Of a stretch of DNA of 64,000 nt, positions 50,369-61,678 are shown in pieces (position 1 is the stretch's first letter; each line of letters opens with the position of its first letter). A program made the position numbers and the translations under genes. Origin of the DNA: Serratia rubidaea (GTDB taxonomy: Bacteria > Pseudomonadota > Gammaproteobacteria > Enterobacterales > Enterobacteriaceae). Under the pieces are notes generated by a model, which saw nothing but the letters and a program-made list of their open reading frames with translations, ran no database searches and was not told the origin of the DNA. Location: contig LR590463.1 in assembly GCA_901472405.1 (NCBI GenBank), forward strand, positions 2,790,001-2,854,000. Reading direction: 5' to 3'.

Positions 50369-50436
50369 GTAATGACCTTCAGTAGCTATTTGGTTCAATT
50401 TTCCCGTAATCCAGGGGGATACCGCAAGTCGCAATA

Positions 50437-51318
50437 TCACGTTGGCGCATAGGTGGCAAACAGGCTGACCAGCAGCAGTACCGCCCCGCCCAGCGCCAGC
50501 TCACTCCAACAGGCTAAGATTACGCCGCGCTGGGCCAGATTCGGCACGCTGTGCAGCGCCGGCACGATTGCATAGCGGTTAGTCAGCGCCACGCCCACCA
50601 TCAGCAGCACCAGCGCGCTTTTTATCAGCAGCAAACGCTGATACGGCGACGATATATCCAGCGGCCAGCCGCCGACGATCATCAGGGCGTTGAGGACGCC
50701 GGTGATCAGCACCACCGCCACCGCCAGATGTCCCCAGCGGGAAAAACGGATCAGCGTGGTTACCGCTTCCGCACGCCACTGGGGCAGATGCAGGTAGCGC
50801 AGGCAGACCAGCAGCGGCAGCAGGCTGCCAAACCAGTAACCGGCGGCCAGCAGATGCAGCGCATGGCTGAGGCGGTGCAGCGTGCCGAACAGGCCGCTGT
50901 GCATCGCCGCATGGCCGATAAAGGCCATGCTGATCAGCAACAATCCGCCAAGCAGCGCGATCGCCGCGGCGCGCAGGCGCAGCGGCAACCACAGTGCCGC
51001 CAACGCACAGAGCGACAGCGCCAGATGCCAGCGCCACACTTCACCAAAGGTGGTGCCGAGCACCGCCAGCCAGATATCCCACTGATAGGCATCCTGCCAG
51101 CCGTCCCCCATCAGGCCGGCCTGTACCGCCAACAGCGCTACGGCTGAAACGGCGGCCGCCAGCGTCGAACCAGCCAGCCAAGGGCGCAGATCGCGGGAAA
51201 GTAACGCGGAGAGCCGCTGCGGCGACAATAAGGCGGTGAACAGACCGATGCCGAACATCAGCATCACCGCCGTAAAGTGCACGAAGCGACACAGGACAAA
51301 CAGAGTCGCCAGAGTCAT
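50437..51318 (-). CDS. copD: Copper homeostasis membrane protein CopD (YebZ)
   Basis: A 293-residue inner membrane protein with eight or so hydrophobic helices. Family residues include FVHFTAVMLMFGIGLF at the start, a conserved His-rich segment (FIGHAAMHSGLFGTLHRLSH) and HLLAAGYWFGSLLPLL. With CopC it is thought to move copper across the inner membrane. It starts 3 bp after copC, so the two are co-translated. Confidence 0.93.
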   Translation of the reverse strand: MTLATLFVLCRFVHFTAVMLMFGIGLFTALLSPQRLSALLSRDLRPWLAGSTLAAAVSAVALLAVQAGLMGDGWQDAYQWDIWLAVLGTTFGEVWRWHLALSLCALAALWLPLRLRAAAIALLGGLLLISMAFIGHAAMHSGLFGTLHRLSHALHLLAAGYWFGSLLPLLVCLRYLHLPQWRAEAVTTLIRFSRWGHLAVAVVLITGVLNALMIVGGWPLDISSPYQRLLLIKSALVLLMVGVALTNRYAIVPALHSVPNLAQRGVILACWSELALGGAVLLLVSLFATYAPT

Positions 51319-51321
51319 CGC

Positions 51322-51705
51322 TTATTTTACGGTAAAGCTGTATTGACCCTTGGTTTTATGACCGTCAACGGAAACCACGTGCCAGTCGACCAGATATTTC
51401 CCCGCCGCCAGCGGCTGCGTCAGCGCAATAGTGGCCTTGGCATTATCCTTGGCGTCCAGCTGCAGTTTACCGGTCTTAACCACTTGATTGTCCGGGCCGG
51501 TCAGTTTGACTTTGCTGAAGCCCGGCTCAATGCCTTCCGAGAAGCTGAGCGTCAACGCCTGCGGCGCCGGGCTGACGGTGGCATCCGCCGCGGGGGTTTG
51601 TACTTTAAGGTGGGCGTGCGCTAAAACCTGCTGCGAAGAAAAACCGACAAACAGCGCGAACAGCGTGGCGAGCAGGCGAGATGAGGAGCGAATTTTACCG
51701 ATCAC
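51322..51705 (-). CDS. copC: Copper-binding periplasmic protein CopC (YobA)
   Basis: A 127-residue protein starting at GTG 51705 after AAGGGA. A signal peptide ends at VLA-HAHLK, which leaves His at the mature N-terminus, the usual Cu(II) ligand. A second ligand lies in DWHVVSVDGHKTKG. The cupredoxin-like fold is shared by all CopC proteins. First gene of copC-copD-yebY. Confidence 0.94.
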   Translation of the reverse strand: MIGKIRSSSRLLATLFALFVGFSSQQVLAHAHLKVQTPAADATVSPAPQALTLSFSEGIEPGFSKVKLTGPDNQVVKTGKLQLDAKDNAKATIALTQPLAAGKYLVDWHVVSVDGHKTKGQYSFTVK

Positions 51706-52068
51706 AGTGGTATCCCTTAATACAAAGATGAGGATGGAATACCCGTCAGCCTCCGGGGTGCAGGCAGCATGGCGCTCCTGCCAGCCGAATCATTACGGGC
51801 ACTCGCGGGTCAAAACCACGCCAGAGCCAGAATCCCCGCGTTGCGCACGGCAACCCTATTCATTGAGGGGGAGTCAGCGGCCCCAACCCGGCATGATGGT
51901 GACGCCGCGGGAACAGGAACAGGCCGTGCATGGCGCACGCGGCTCCCCGCTCCCGGACAGCGAATCCTGTTGGATCATAACGATGAGTGATTATCAAGTC
52001 GAGCACATCACTGCCATTTTTCAAAATGGCAGCACGTTTCGCTGTATACCCGCATTAACGACAGGCAT
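51706..52068. promoter_or_regulatory. Region between copC and ftnA with a 22-bp palindrome
   Basis: About 360 bp upstream of copC. It contains a near-perfect hairpin at 52011-52032 (arms CTGCCATTTT and AAAATGGCAG, two-base loop). No CopR or CueR box was obvious. A 73-codon plus-strand frame at 51769 shows no family features. Confidence 0.45.
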
Positions 52069-52108
52069 AAAAAAACCGCACCGGCATCTGCCTGGTGCGG
52101 TTTTTTTT
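52069..52108 (-). terminator. Terminator of ftnA
   Basis: AAAAAACCGCACC and GGTGCGGTTTTTTTT form a long stem around GGCATCTGCC-type loop bases, with A and T runs on both sides. It lies just after the ftnA stop and may work in both directions. Confidence 0.88.
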
Positions 52109-52118
52109 CGGGCTGAGA

Positions 52119-52640
52119 TTACAGCTGGCCGTTGCTGCTGCTTTCGCCGGCCGCGCCCATTTTCTTCAGATCCTTGTCGATAAAGAACAGCGCGTTGCCG
52201 CTGGTACCGACCAGCGCCAGCTTATCCAGCACGGATTTGAACAGTTTCTCTTCTTCATGCTGCTCGGCGACGTACCACTGCAGGAAATTGAAGGTTGAGT
52301 AATCGTGGGTAGTCATCGCCACGTGCGCCAGTTCGTTGATCTGACGGGTGATCAGCTGCTCGTGCTCGTAGGTCTGCTGGAAGACATCGGCCAGCGACTC
52401 AAACTCCACCGGCGGCGCGGCAATGCTGCCCAGCAGCGGCAGCGCGCCGGTATCGCTCAGGTAGTCGAACAGGCGCTGCATATGCTGCATCTCTTCCTGA
52501 GAATGCTCCTTCAGGAAGGCGGCGGCGCCTTCGAAGCCTTTATCCGCACACCAGGCGCTCATCTGCAAATACAGGTTCGCCGAATAAAACTCCAGGTTGA
52601 GTTGTTCATTCAGCTGCTTGGTCATTTCTTGCGTCAGCAT
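52119..52640 (-). CDS. ftnA: Ferritin FtnA
   Basis: Cytosolic 24-meric iron storage protein. 173 residues; start ATG 52640 seven bases after AAGGA. Ferroxidase residues are in place: Glu in [16 protein letters not shown], Glu and His in [16 protein letters not shown], Glu in [12 protein letters not shown] and Gln in [14 protein letters not shown]. Two Fur-like boxes lie upstream. The C-terminal tail is a little longer than in E. coli. Confidence 0.95.
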   Translation of the reverse strand: MLTQEMTKQLNEQLNLEFYSANLYLQMSAWCADKGFEGAAAFLKEHSQEEMQHMQRLFDYLSDTGALPLLGSIAAPPVEFESLADVFQQTYEHEQLITRQINELAHVAMTTHDYSTFNFLQWYVAEQHEEEKLFKSVLDKLALVGTSGNALFFIDKDLKKMGAAGESSSNGQL

Positions 52641-53029
52641 AGTTATTCCTTTTAATTTCGCAGGCCAGTTCTTTATATGCCGCGTATTATGCCCCGCCGA
52701 AAACAAAATAAAAACAGTTGATTTACATCAAAGTGGAATTAATTTTAATTTACTTAATTATCAGACTGTTATAATTAAATCGCGGCGATGAAAATATTTA
52801 TGATAATTATTTTCATCTTGCCAATAAATCTAAAGGCGAATCATTCTTATTTAAAATAACGCCGCTGGTTATCACAAAGATAAGTCATAATGACATTCCC
52901 TATCCCCGCATATAAAAATAATTATCATTCCCTGACCGCGCAACGGTAACGGCACGCCAGGCTTGCCAACCGCCGCCCGGTGCATTACCTTTCTGCGCAG
53001 ATAAATGCGGTATCAGTAAGGAGCATAGC
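52641..53029. promoter_or_regulatory. Divergent region ftnA / holE with Fur-like boxes
   Basis: About 390 AT-rich bp. ATGATAATTATTTT at 52800-52813 and its exact reverse complement AAAATAATTATCAT at 52915-52928 both resemble the Fur site GATAATGATAATCATTATC. Iron control of ftnA is known in enterobacteria. Confidence 0.5.
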
Positions 53030-53260
53030 GTGGGATACAATCTGGCAGAACTCTCGAAAGAAGAGATGGACAAGGTTAACGTGGATTTAGCCGCTTCCGG
53101 CGTGGCGTTCAAAGAGCGCTACAACATGCCGGTGATCCCTGAAGTGGTGGAGCGTGAGCAACCTGAACAGCTGCGCGATTATTTCCGCGAGCGCGTCATC
53201 CACTACCGGATGGAATCGCACAAGTTCTCACGCCTGCCTTACGAACCGAAAAGCAAATAA
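53030..53260 (+). CDS. holE: DNA polymerase III theta subunit
   Basis: A 76-residue core polymerase subunit that binds and stabilises the epsilon proofreading subunit. It starts at GTG 53030 after AAGGAGCATAGC. The conserved central part [20 protein letters not shown] and [20 protein letters not shown] is clear. The neighbour order near exoX and ptrB is as in E. coli. Confidence 0.95.
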   Translation: MGYNLAELSKEEMDKVNVDLAASGVAFKERYNMPVIPEVVEREQPEQLRDYFRERVIHYRMESHKFSRLPYEPKSK

Positions 53261-53306
53261 CAGCCGCGGCGGATGCGCGCTTCCCCTATCCGCCGCGTTC
53301 AAACGC

Positions 53307-54409
<1,103 letters not shown>

Positions 54410-54539
54410 TTAATCAGCCGCCACCTTGCGGCGTTTTTATCAACAGCGGTCAATCGCCCGATCGCACAGATCCGGCAAGCAGCGTTTGGCTACCGCCACG
54501 ACAGCCGTTATGCTGGCAGGAAAAAGAGGAAAGCATGAC

Positions 54540-55208
54540 ATGACGTTACGCATTATTGATACTGAAACCTGCGGCCTGGACGGCGGCATTGTTGAAATCG
54601 CCTCCGTCGATCTGATCGACGGCCAGCTGGCAAACCCGATGAACGATTTGGTGTGCCCGGACCGTCCCATCAGCATTGACGCAATGGCCATTCACCATAT
54701 TACGGAGGCGATGGTCGAGGATAAGCCGCGGATCGCCGTCGCCATCGGTCGCTATATCGGCAGCGACTACTATGTGGCGCATAACGCGTCCTTCGACCGC
54801 GGCGTGCTGCCGGAGATGCAGGGCCGCTGGATTTGCACCCTCAAGCTGGCGCGCATGCTGTACCCGGATATCAAGTACGGCAACCAGTATCTGCGCTATG
54901 CGCTGAACCTTGACGTGCAGCTGCCGCAGGACAACACGCTGTACCCGCACCGGGCGCTGTATGACTGCTACGTCACCGCCGCCCTGCTGCAACGGATTAT
55001 CAAGGATTCTTCCTGGAGCGCCGAGGAGATGGCCGATATCACCGAACGGCCGGCGCTGATAAAGACCTTTAAGTTCGGTAAATATCGCGGCCGGCTGATT
55101 GAGCAAATCGCCCAGGAGGATCCGGGCTATTTACAGTGGATGCTGAAAAACCTCACCGACCTCAACCCGGACATGAAGCACACGCTGAAGTACTACCTGA
55201 TTGGCTAA
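54540..55208 (+). CDS. exoX: Exodeoxyribonuclease X
   Basis: A DnaQ-family 3'-5' exonuclease of 222 residues that acts in mismatch repair. The three Exo motifs are visible: RIIDTETCGLDGGIVEIAS, YVAHNASFDRGVLPEM and HRALYDCYVTAALL. The C-terminus TFKFGKYRGRLIEQI is also typical. ATG 54540 follows GAGGAAAGC. It lies between pip and ptrB, facing ptrB. Confidence 0.94.
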   Translation: MTLRIIDTETCGLDGGIVEIASVDLIDGQLANPMNDLVCPDRPISIDAMAIHHITEAMVEDKPRIAVAIGRYIGSDYYVAHNASFDRGVLPEMQGRWICTLKLARMLYPDIKYGNQYLRYALNLDVQLPQDNTLYPHRALYDCYVTAALLQRIIKDSSWSAEEMADITERPALIKTFKFGKYRGRLIEQIAQEDPGYLQWMLKNLTDLNPDMKHTLKYYLIG

Positions 55209-55241
55209 CGCAACGGGCGGCGCAGGCCGCCCGTCACCTCG

Positions 55242-57275
55242 TTATTCGGCCAGCGAAAGAATAAAGGCGTATTCCAGCGCGATATCCTCATAGGCTTTGA
55301 AACGGCCGGACTTGCCGCCGTGGCCGGAGTCCATATCGGTATACAACAGCAGCTGACGATCGTCGGTTTTCAGCTCGCGCAGTTTCGCCACCCACTTGGC
55401 CGGCTCCCAATACTGCACCTGCGAATCGTGCAGGCCGGTGGTCACCAGCAGGTGCGGATAGGCCTGCGCCTGCACCCGATCGTAAGGGCTGTACTGTTTG
55501 ATGTAGTCGTAATACGGTTTCTCGTTCGGATTGCCCCACTCATCGTACTCACCGGTGGTCAGCGGAATCGACTCGTCCAGCATGGTGGTCACCACGTCGA
55601 CAAACGGCACCTGCGCCACCACGCCGTGGAACAGCTCTGGCTGCTGATTGATCACCGCGCCCATCAGCAACCCGCCGGCGCTGCCGCCCATGGCGTACAC
55701 CTGCCCGGCGGCGCCATAGCCCTGTTCGACCAGCGCTTCGGTTACGTCGATAAAGTCGTTAAAGGTGTTTTGCTTGTTGAATAGCTTGCCGTCCTCATAC
55801 CACAGCTGCCCCAGCTCGCCGCCGCCGCGGATATGCGCCAGCGCAAACACAAAGCCGCGATCCAACAGGCTCAGGCGGCTGCCGCTGAAAGCCGGATCCA
55901 TACTGCTGCCGTAAGAACCATAGCCGTACACCAGCAGCGGATTACCGCCCCGGTTAAACCGATCCGTGCGGTACACCAGCGAAACCGGCACCTCAACGCC
56001 GTCGCGCGCCTTCACCCACACCCGCTCGCTGCGGTAGTTTTCCGGCGTAAAGTTGTTGACCTCCTGCTGTTTGAGCAACCGACGCTCGCCGCTGTCGAGG
56101 TTCAGCTCATACAGGCTGGCCGGCGTGGTCATCGAGGAGTAGCCATAGCGCAGCAGCGCGGTTTCCGGCTCCGGGTTGTAATCCAGCCAGGTGACATAGG
56201 TCGGGTCGTCGAAGGCGATGCGCTGCTCTTTACCGCTGCGCCAGTGGATTTGCCGCAGCTGCGTCAGGCCGGCGCTGCGCTCTTCCACCACCAGCCAGTC
56301 GCGGAACAGCTCAAAACCTTCCAGCATCACCGCATCACGCGCGGCGATCAGCGTCTGCCACTGCGCTTCGTCCGCCGTATCGCTCTGATACAGGCCGAAG
56401 TTTTTGCCGTCTTTGTTGGAGCGGATATAGAAGGTCTGCCGGTAGTGATCGATGGCATATTCATGATCTTTACGACGCGGCACGAACACCTGCGGCTGCG
56501 CATCGGGCCGGTCGGCGTCCAGCAGCAGAATTTCCGAGGTGGTGGTGCTGCTGAGGTGGATCAGGATATAGCGTTCTGAGGTGGTTTTTTCCAGGCCGAC
56601 ATAGAAGGTGTCGTCGGTTTCTTCATACACCAGCCGGTCATCGGCCGGATCCGTGCCCACAACGTGGTGGTAGACCTGATACGGCAGCAGCGTCTGCGGA
56701 TGCTTACGCACGTAATACACGCTGGCGGAATCATTGCTCCATTCGAAATTGCCGGAGGTGTTTTCCAGCACCTCTTCCGCCCAGACGTCATCCGGCAGGT
56801 TTTTAAAGCGGATATCATATTGGCGACGCGACAGGAAATCTTCCGCCACCGCCATCATGCGGTTGTCCGGGCTGATATCCAGGCCGCCCAAAGTATAAAA
56901 CTCACGCCCCTGCGCCCGCTGGTTGCCATCCAGCAGCGTCTGCCAGTCGTCGCTCTCTGTCGCCGGCTGGCGCACATACAGCGCGTATTCATTGCCGGGT
57001 TCGTAGCGCGTCTGGTAACGGTAGCCGTTACGCACATAGGGCGCAGAATGTTCCTGCTGCGGAATGCGCGCCACCATTTCCTGATACAGCGCTTCACGCA
57101 GCGCCTGCTGCGGCTGCAGCATGGCGTCGGTATAGGCGTTTTCCGCCTGCAGATACGCCAGCACCTGCGGATCGCTGCGCTCGTCGTCGCGCAGCCAGTA
57201 GTAATCATCAACGCGGGTATCGCCGTGCATCGTCATCGGGTACGGGCGTTTTTCCGCCTTCGGAGGGGTCATCAT
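55242..57275 (-). CDS. ptrB: Oligopeptidase B
   Basis: Cytosolic S9A serine peptidase that cuts peptides after Arg or Lys, about 677 residues. An N-terminal beta-propeller (to about 400) is followed by an alpha/beta hydrolase domain: catalytic Ser in [11 protein letters not shown], Asp in [14 protein letters not shown] and His in [14 protein letters not shown] chose ATG 57275 ([20 protein letters not shown]); a GTG 15 bases upstream is possible. Confidence 0.95.
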   Translation of the reverse strand: MMTPPKAEKRPYPMTMHGDTRVDDYYWLRDDERSDPQVLAYLQAENAYTDAMLQPQQALREALYQEMVARIPQQEHSAPYVRNGYRYQTRYEPGNEYALYVRQPATESDDWQTLLDGNQRAQGREFYTLGGLDISPDNRMMAVAEDFLSRRQYDIRFKNLPDDVWAEEVLENTSGNFEWSNDSASVYYVRKHPQTLLPYQVYHHVVGTDPADDRLVYEETDDTFYVGLEKTTSERYILIHLSSTTTSEILLLDADRPDAQPQVFVPRRKDHEYAIDHYRQTFYIRSNKDGKNFGLYQSDTADEAQWQTLIAARDAVMLEGFELFRDWLVVEERSAGLTQLRQIHWRSGKEQRIAFDDPTYVTWLDYNPEPETALLRYGYSSMTTPASLYELNLDSGERRLLKQQEVNNFTPENYRSERVWVKARDGVEVPVSLVYRTDRFNRGGNPLLVYGYGSYGSSMDPAFSGSRLSLLDRGFVFALAHIRGGGELGQLWYEDGKLFNKQNTFNDFIDVTEALVEQGYGAAGQVYAMGGSAGGLLMGAVINQQPELFHGVVAQVPFVDVVTTMLDESIPLTTGEYDEWGNPNEKPYYDYIKQYSPYDRVQAQAYPHLLVTTGLHDSQVQYWEPAKWVAKLRELKTDDRQLLLYTDMDSGHGGKSGRFKAYEDIALEYAFILSLAE

Positions 57276-57379
57276 TACCAAATCATCCACTTACGTCCAT
57301 TGATGGACGTAGGGTGGCATGATTGCCCCCGCCTTAACAAGTAGGCGCCGCAGCTTTTATCCGTTGCGGCGCCGTCAGG

Positions 57380-58033
57380 TCATGCCAGTTCACGTTTTTT
57401 CTGGTTCACGTCGCCCTCAATCCCCTGCTTGACGTCGTCGGGAATTTTCAGCGAGCTCGCCAACGCATCAAGGTAGCCCCGCTCCATAAAGTGGTCGACA
57501 TCGATCACCATGCAGCTGAGGTAGTACACTTCCAGCGCTTCCTCTTCATTCTTCACGCCGAACGCCAGCGCATCAGGGTTGAGCGGCTGTTCAATCGCCT
57601 GCTGCACCCAGGCCTGCGCCTCCTCGCCGATCTGCAGCTGCGTCAGGCTGTCGTCAATGGCGCGGCGCTCATCGTCGTCAATATGGCCGTCGCTTTTCGC
57701 CGCAAACACCAGCGCCTGCACCAGCCGCTTGGCGCGCAGATCAACCGGCGTCGACTGCATGCCGAACTGCGGTTCATCCTGGTGGGTAGCTTTCACCCGC
57801 GATTTGTACTTGTTCCACAGCACCGCGCCCGCTGCGGCGCTGCCGCCGATAATCAGCGCGTTCTTGCCAAACTTGCCGACCAGCTTGCGCGAGGATTTAT
57901 TCGCCAGCAATACGCCAACCAGCCCGCCCAGCGCGCCGGGAGCCAATAACTTGCCGATGCCTTCGGTACTGCCGTTCGAGCCGCTTTTTTGCCCCAACAG
58001 CGATTGAATCTGCTGCATCCAACTGTTTTTCAT
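57380..58033 (-). CDS. yebE: Inner membrane protein YebE (DUF533)
   Basis: A 217-residue protein starting at ATG 58033 with GAGGGG before it. The N-terminus [15 protein letters not shown] is followed by a glycine-rich segment ([33 protein letters not shown]) that could span the membrane. The rest is a TerB-like helical domain ([18 protein letters not shown]). In E. coli yebE is a Cpx/ZraR-regulated envelope stress gene. Molecular function unknown. Confidence 0.9.
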   Translation of the reverse strand: MKNSWMQQIQSLLGQKSGSNGSTEGIGKLLAPGALGGLVGVLLANKSSRKLVGKFGKNALIIGGSAAAGAVLWNKYKSRVKATHQDEPQFGMQSTPVDLRAKRLVQALVFAAKSDGHIDDDERRAIDDSLTQLQIGEEAQAWVQQAIEQPLNPDALAFGVKNEEEALEVYYLSCMVIDVDHFMERGYLDALASSLKIPDDVKQGIEGDVNQKKRELA

Positions 58034-58213
58034 CGCATCCCCTCGCATGGATAGTAAAGCGAACGGGCGCCGGTGCCGGCACGCCGCTGAAACGCCAGAT
58101 TAGGGGATTTTTTGTCAATTAACGTATGGCGGGGAAAATTTGTGTGAAGCGTCAGGCAAATTGGCGAGAAAGGTTGGTCAATCAGGGCGCCGTTGCCGCG
58201 CCCTGTCGCAGAG

Positions 58214-58579
58214 TTACTGCGGTTCGCTGTAGGCGATATCGCCGGTTTTACAGTTAAGGGTCACGCGATAGGTTTTATCTGTTTTGCTGCCGCGCACCGT
58301 TAACGGCACCTGCCAGAGATCGTCCTCGCCGCTGACCGCGTCCGGGCTGACCCAGGCGACCGGCGTTGCGGTGCCAAGCAGTTTTTTATCCGAGGCCCAG
58401 CGCGTAATGCGGTTTTGCAGGAAGTCGCGCTTTACCTGTGCGGCCACGTCCGCCGCCTGCAGCCCGCTGCACAGGCCCACTTTCGCCGTCCGCTGCTCGT
58501 GCTGCTGCGCCTGAGCGCCGCCGGCAAAACCAACGATAACCGCCAGCGCGGCGGCCAGCCCCAATCCTGTTGCTCTCAT
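58214..58579 (-). CDS. yebF: YebF-like exported protein
   Basis: A 121-residue product with a signal peptide (MRATGLGLAAALAVIVGFAGGAQA split over residues 1-24) and a mature domain like E. coli YebF: CSGLQAADVAAQVKRDFLQ, RITRWASDKKLLG, VAWVSPDAVSG and VPLTVRGSKTDKTYRVTLNC. The two cysteines pair in the family. YebF is a small protein that reaches the medium through porins in E. coli and has a colicin M immunity-like fold. The yebE-yebF-yebG context supports the call. Confidence 0.88.
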   Translation of the reverse strand: MRATGLGLAAALAVIVGFAGGAQAQQHEQRTAKVGLCSGLQAADVAAQVKRDFLQNRITRWASDKKLLGTATPVAWVSPDAVSGEDDLWQVPLTVRGSKTDKTYRVTLNCKTGDIAYSEPQ

Positions 58580-58641
58580 ATACCCTCCAGTTGTCGTTAC
58601 ACTATCCGGAGAGCGCTGATGGCATCAGGCCTGGCAGGCGA

Positions 58642-58950
58642 TCAACGTGTGCGAAATACGATCGCAAACAGTTCATCCACTCCCGGATAGATCTCCTTGA
58701 TAACCTGCCTCAGCGCATCGAGCGACATGTTTTCCTGCCTGGCATGCTGCTCGTTCAGCGCATCCAGACGGACCGGCGTCACCGACAGCACCTCGATAAA
58801 ACAGAAAAACGCCCCGTCTTCATGACGGCTGACGCGTAATACTTCGCCGGGTTGGAAATGCGATTCGCTGGCATCACGCAAGGTGATGGTTTTGCGTCCG
58901 GCTAAAATATCCTGCTCGAAACGGCTGAAGAAAGTGATTTCACCGCCCAT
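58642..58950 (-). CDS. yqfB: N4-acetylcytidine amidohydrolase (YqfB, ASCH domain)
   Basis: A 102-residue ASCH-domain protein. ATG 58950 follows AAGGATCT. The family blocks [20 protein letters not shown] and [18 protein letters not shown] are plain. In E. coli YqfB hydrolyses N4-acetylcytidine to cytidine and acetate. It is inserted between yebF and yebG here, a place it does not have in E. coli. Confidence 0.92.
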   Translation of the reverse strand: MGGEITFFSRFEQDILAGRKTITLRDASESHFQPGEVLRVSRHEDGAFFCFIEVLSVTPVRLDALNEQHARQENMSLDALRQVIKEIYPGVDELFAIVFRTR

Positions 58951-58988
58951 TTTAGATCCTTTTTTATCACAATGCTGCAACATAGTGC

Positions 58989-59309
58989 TTAAGCGGCCTG
59001 TTTTTCAGACGCGCCTTCCGCTTTTGCCGCCGTTTTCTTCTCGCCCTTCGGCTTTGCCGCCTTGGCGTCCGCCTGCTGCGGCGCGCCGCCGCGCAGAATG
59101 TGCGTCAGCATCTCTTTATGCTCCGCCAGGAAGAAGCTCAGCGTGTCACGCTGTTCCTCGTCCAGCGCCAGCGGCGCCTGCTGCAGCCACTCACCGAGGT
59201 TATCGGCCAGATCGAGCATTTTGTCGTAAGCATCGGCTTCCTTTTTGCTGGCGAACGTCATTTTTTCCTCACCGTTTCTGACCACTACGTATTTAACTTC
59301 AACCGCCAT
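58989..59309 (-). CDS. yebG: DNA damage-inducible protein YebG
   Basis: A 106-residue SOS protein. The N-terminus [20 protein letters not shown] and [18 protein letters not shown] match YebG. The tail is Lys/Ala-rich and longer than in E. coli. A near-perfect LexA box lies 24 bp upstream. Function in the SOS response is not well defined. Confidence 0.95.
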   Translation of the reverse strand: MAVEVKYVVVRNGEEKMTFASKKEADAYDKMLDLADNLGEWLQQAPLALDEEQRDTLSFFLAEHKEMLTHILRGGAPQQADAKAAKPKGEKKTAAKAEGASEKQAA

Positions 59310-59332
59310 GCGTATTCCCCAAAAGATTTAAA

Positions 59333-59352
59333 TACTGTTTATTTATACAGTA
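59333..59352. promoter_or_regulatory. LexA box of yebG
   Basis: TACTGTTTATTTATACAGTA carries the CTG-N10-CAG core within perfect TACTG/CAGTA ends, matching the SOS consensus. It sits 24 bp upstream of the yebG start. Confidence 0.92.
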
Positions 59353-59394
59353 TAAGTAATGCTATCCGGAGGCACAAGCGGCCTCCGCGGTTAA

Positions 59395-60778
59395 TTATTT
59401 CAGCAGGCGCGCCTTGCAGTTTTTCCCTTTGATTTTGCCTTCGCGCAGGCGCTGTAACGCCTTACGGGCGCTGTTTTTGCGGATGGCCACGTAGGCATGC
59501 ATCGGGAACATATCAATTTTCCCCACTTCCGCCGCGGTCAACCCCGCCTCGCCGGTCAGCGCGCCCAGAATATCGCCGGGACGGATTTTCGCCTTGCGGC
59601 CGCCGTCGATGCACAGCGTAGCCATCTCCGCCTCCAGCGGCGCGTTGCTCGCCCCGCTCAGTTCGCTCACCGGCGCCCACGTCAGATCCAGCTGCAGATA
59701 CTCTTCCAACGCGTGCGCCCGCACCATTTCCTGCGGCGTGCACAGGGTGATCGCCAGGCCGCTCATGCCGGCGCGGCCGGTGCGGCCGACGCGGTGTACG
59801 TGCACCTCTGGGTCGAAGGCCATTTCGTAGTTCACCACCAGCTCAAGATCCTTGATATCCAGACCGCGCGCGGCAACGTCGGTCGCCACCAGAACGCGAC
59901 AGCTGCGGTTGGCGAAACGCACCAGCACCTGATCGCGATCGCGCTGTTCCAGATCGCCATGCAGCGCCAGCGCGCTGATGTCGCGTGCTTCCAGCGCATC
60001 GCACACGCTCTGGCAATCGCGCTTGGTATTGCAAAACACCACGCAGGAGGCCGGCTGATAGTGACGGATGGCGGCCAGCAGCAGCGCCGGACGCTGGTCG
60101 CGCGTCGTCTCATAGAAACGCTGTTCGATGGTCAGCGGCGCGTCGTCGTCGGCCACTTCAACGTTGAGCGGCGTCCGCTGCACGCGGGCGCTGATGCGCT
60201 CGATGCCGTCAGGATAGGTGGCGGAAAACAGCAGCGTCTGACGCTGCGGTGGCGTATAGGCAATCACGTCATCGATATCGTCGGCAAACCCCATGTCCAG
60301 CATGCGGTCGGCTTCATCGAGCACCAGCACGCTCAGCGCGTCCAGCTGCAGCGTTTTTTTCCGCAGGTGTTCCTGCACGCGTCCCGGCGTCCCCACCACG
60401 ATATGCGGCGCATGCACCAGTGAATCCAGCTGCGGCCCCATCGGCTGGCCGCCGCACAGCGTAAGAATTTTAATATTCTGGGTAAAGCGCGCCAGACGGC
60501 GCAGCTCTTTGCTGACCTGATCGGCCAGTTTCACGCGTCGGGCACAGCACCAGCGCCTGCGTCGCCACCTGCCCGACGTTGATTTTATCCAGCAGGCCGA
60601 TGCCGAACGCCGCCGTTTTACCGCTGCCGGTCTTGGCCTTGGCGCGAACGTCCCGCCCTTGCAAAATGGCGGGCAGCGCCGCGGCCTGCACCGGCGTCAT
60701 GGCGGCATACCCCAGTTCGTTGAGGTTAGCCAGCTGTGCGGCTGGCAGCGGCAGGGAAGAAAAGGAAACTGTGCTCAC
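59395..60778 (-). CDS. dbpA: ATP-dependent RNA helicase DbpA, frame broken once
   Basis: DEAD-box helicase, about 460 residues, activated by hairpin 92 of 23S rRNA and active in 50S subunit assembly. Motif Q and I (MTPVQAAALPAI, AKTGSGKTAAFG), DEAD (VLDEADRMLDMGF), SAT (LFSATYP), and VI (HRVGRTGRAG) are present. The C-terminal domain (KAKIRPGDILGALTG, AYVAIRKNSARKALQRL) gives the rRNA specificity. One extra T in TTT at 60529-60531 (plus strand) breaks the frame just after the motif LCPTRE; without it the text runs LCPTRELADQVSKELRRL. Probably a sequence error. Confidence 0.93.
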
Positions 60779-60907
60779 GGCGATAAACTCTTTATAGGCG
60801 GATGAAAAGGCGGCGCTGCCGGACGGCAGCTGATTCTGGGGGCAGATGATAACAGAGAAGGCCCGGCGGCGTCATAATACCTGGCGGCCGTTCCCGGCAA
60901 ATGCACG

Positions 60908-60936
60908 TAAAAAAAACCCGCCTGAAGCGGGTTTTT
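60908..60936 (-). terminator. Terminator of cspC
   Basis: AAAAACCCGC-CTGA-AGCGGGTTTTT forms a strong stem with T run in either direction, between the cspC stop and the dbpA start region. Confidence 0.88.
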
Positions 60937-60953
60937 CAGCAGCGGGTCGCTAA

Positions 60954-61163
60954 TTAGATAGCAACAACATCGGCTGCAGCCGGGCCACGTTGGCTGTCCT
61001 GGATGGAGAACTCAACCTGCTGGCCTTCTGCCAGAGTCTTGAAGCCATCGCTAACGATTGCGGAAAAATGAACGAAAACGTCCTTAGAACCGTCGGCTGG
61101 AGTGATAAAGCCGAAGCCTTTGCTTTCGTTAAACCATTTTACGTGACCAGTGATCTTAGCCAT
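60954..61163 (-). CDS. cspC: Cold-shock-like RNA chaperone CspC/CspE
   Basis: A 69-residue OB-fold RNA-binding protein: [20 protein letters not shown] holds RNP1 (KGFGFI) and DVFVHFSAI holds RNP2. Sequence and location fit CspC best ([18 protein letters not shown]); CspE is close. CspC stabilises rpoS mRNA and melts RNA structures in E. coli. A long 5' leader is likely in the next region. Confidence 0.9.
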   Translation of the reverse strand: MAKITGHVKWFNESKGFGFITPADGSKDVFVHFSAIVSDGFKTLAEGQQVEFSIQDSQRGPAAADVVAI

Positions 61164-61678
61164 TTGACTTTCCTTTACTTGATAAACCTGCCTTTACGGC
61201 ACTTACGGCGCGAAGGCCCTGCGTTATGTAGGTCTTCTTTCACCGCCGATTATTAACGCATAATCATGCCTGCAGGGCAAATTTTTTCGCTGATTCAGGG
61301 TGAAACCGGCACCACAGCTTTAACGTAAGGTGCTGATTATGGAAGCTTCAGGCGATAGACTCCCTGGCTTGGTGGCTCTTCCTGGCTGTAGGACCTCAGG
61401 TCCTCAACCGCCGGTAAAACTCCGCGCCCGACACAAAGCCGACACAAAGTGGGAACCCTCGCCAGACCTCGGTGGGTAAAGAGGTCCGACTCCGGCTGTC
61501 GGCCAGACCTGAAGACACCGACATGCGAAACAAGCTGACAAGACTTCCGGTCGACAAAGAAAACGCCTAGGATTATCGACCGAAAATAAGGACAAAAAGT
61601 AAGCGATTAGGCAGTTCCCGGCTGTTTACTATTTCTGCATAATTTCTATCAGGAGCAGTTAACTAAGGAGAGTTGCTG
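61164..61678. other. Long intergenic region between cspC and the effector gene
   Basis: About 515 bp. The left 120 bp are the cspC promoter and leader. The middle (61380-61560) has a palindrome GGACCT-C-AGGTCC (61391-61403) and repeated CCAGACCT and GAGGTCC words that can pair with one another, so a structured leader or RNA is possible. No gene of protein size. A good site AAGGAG ends it before ATG 61679. Confidence 0.4.

Noticed and set aside
51769..51990. 73-codon plus-strand frame upstream of copC
   Set aside because: No ribosome binding site, Ala/Arg-rich, no family features.
51706..52010. Cobalamin or metal riboswitch upstream of copC
   Set aside because: The GC-rich stretch has no recognisable conserved riboswitch core.
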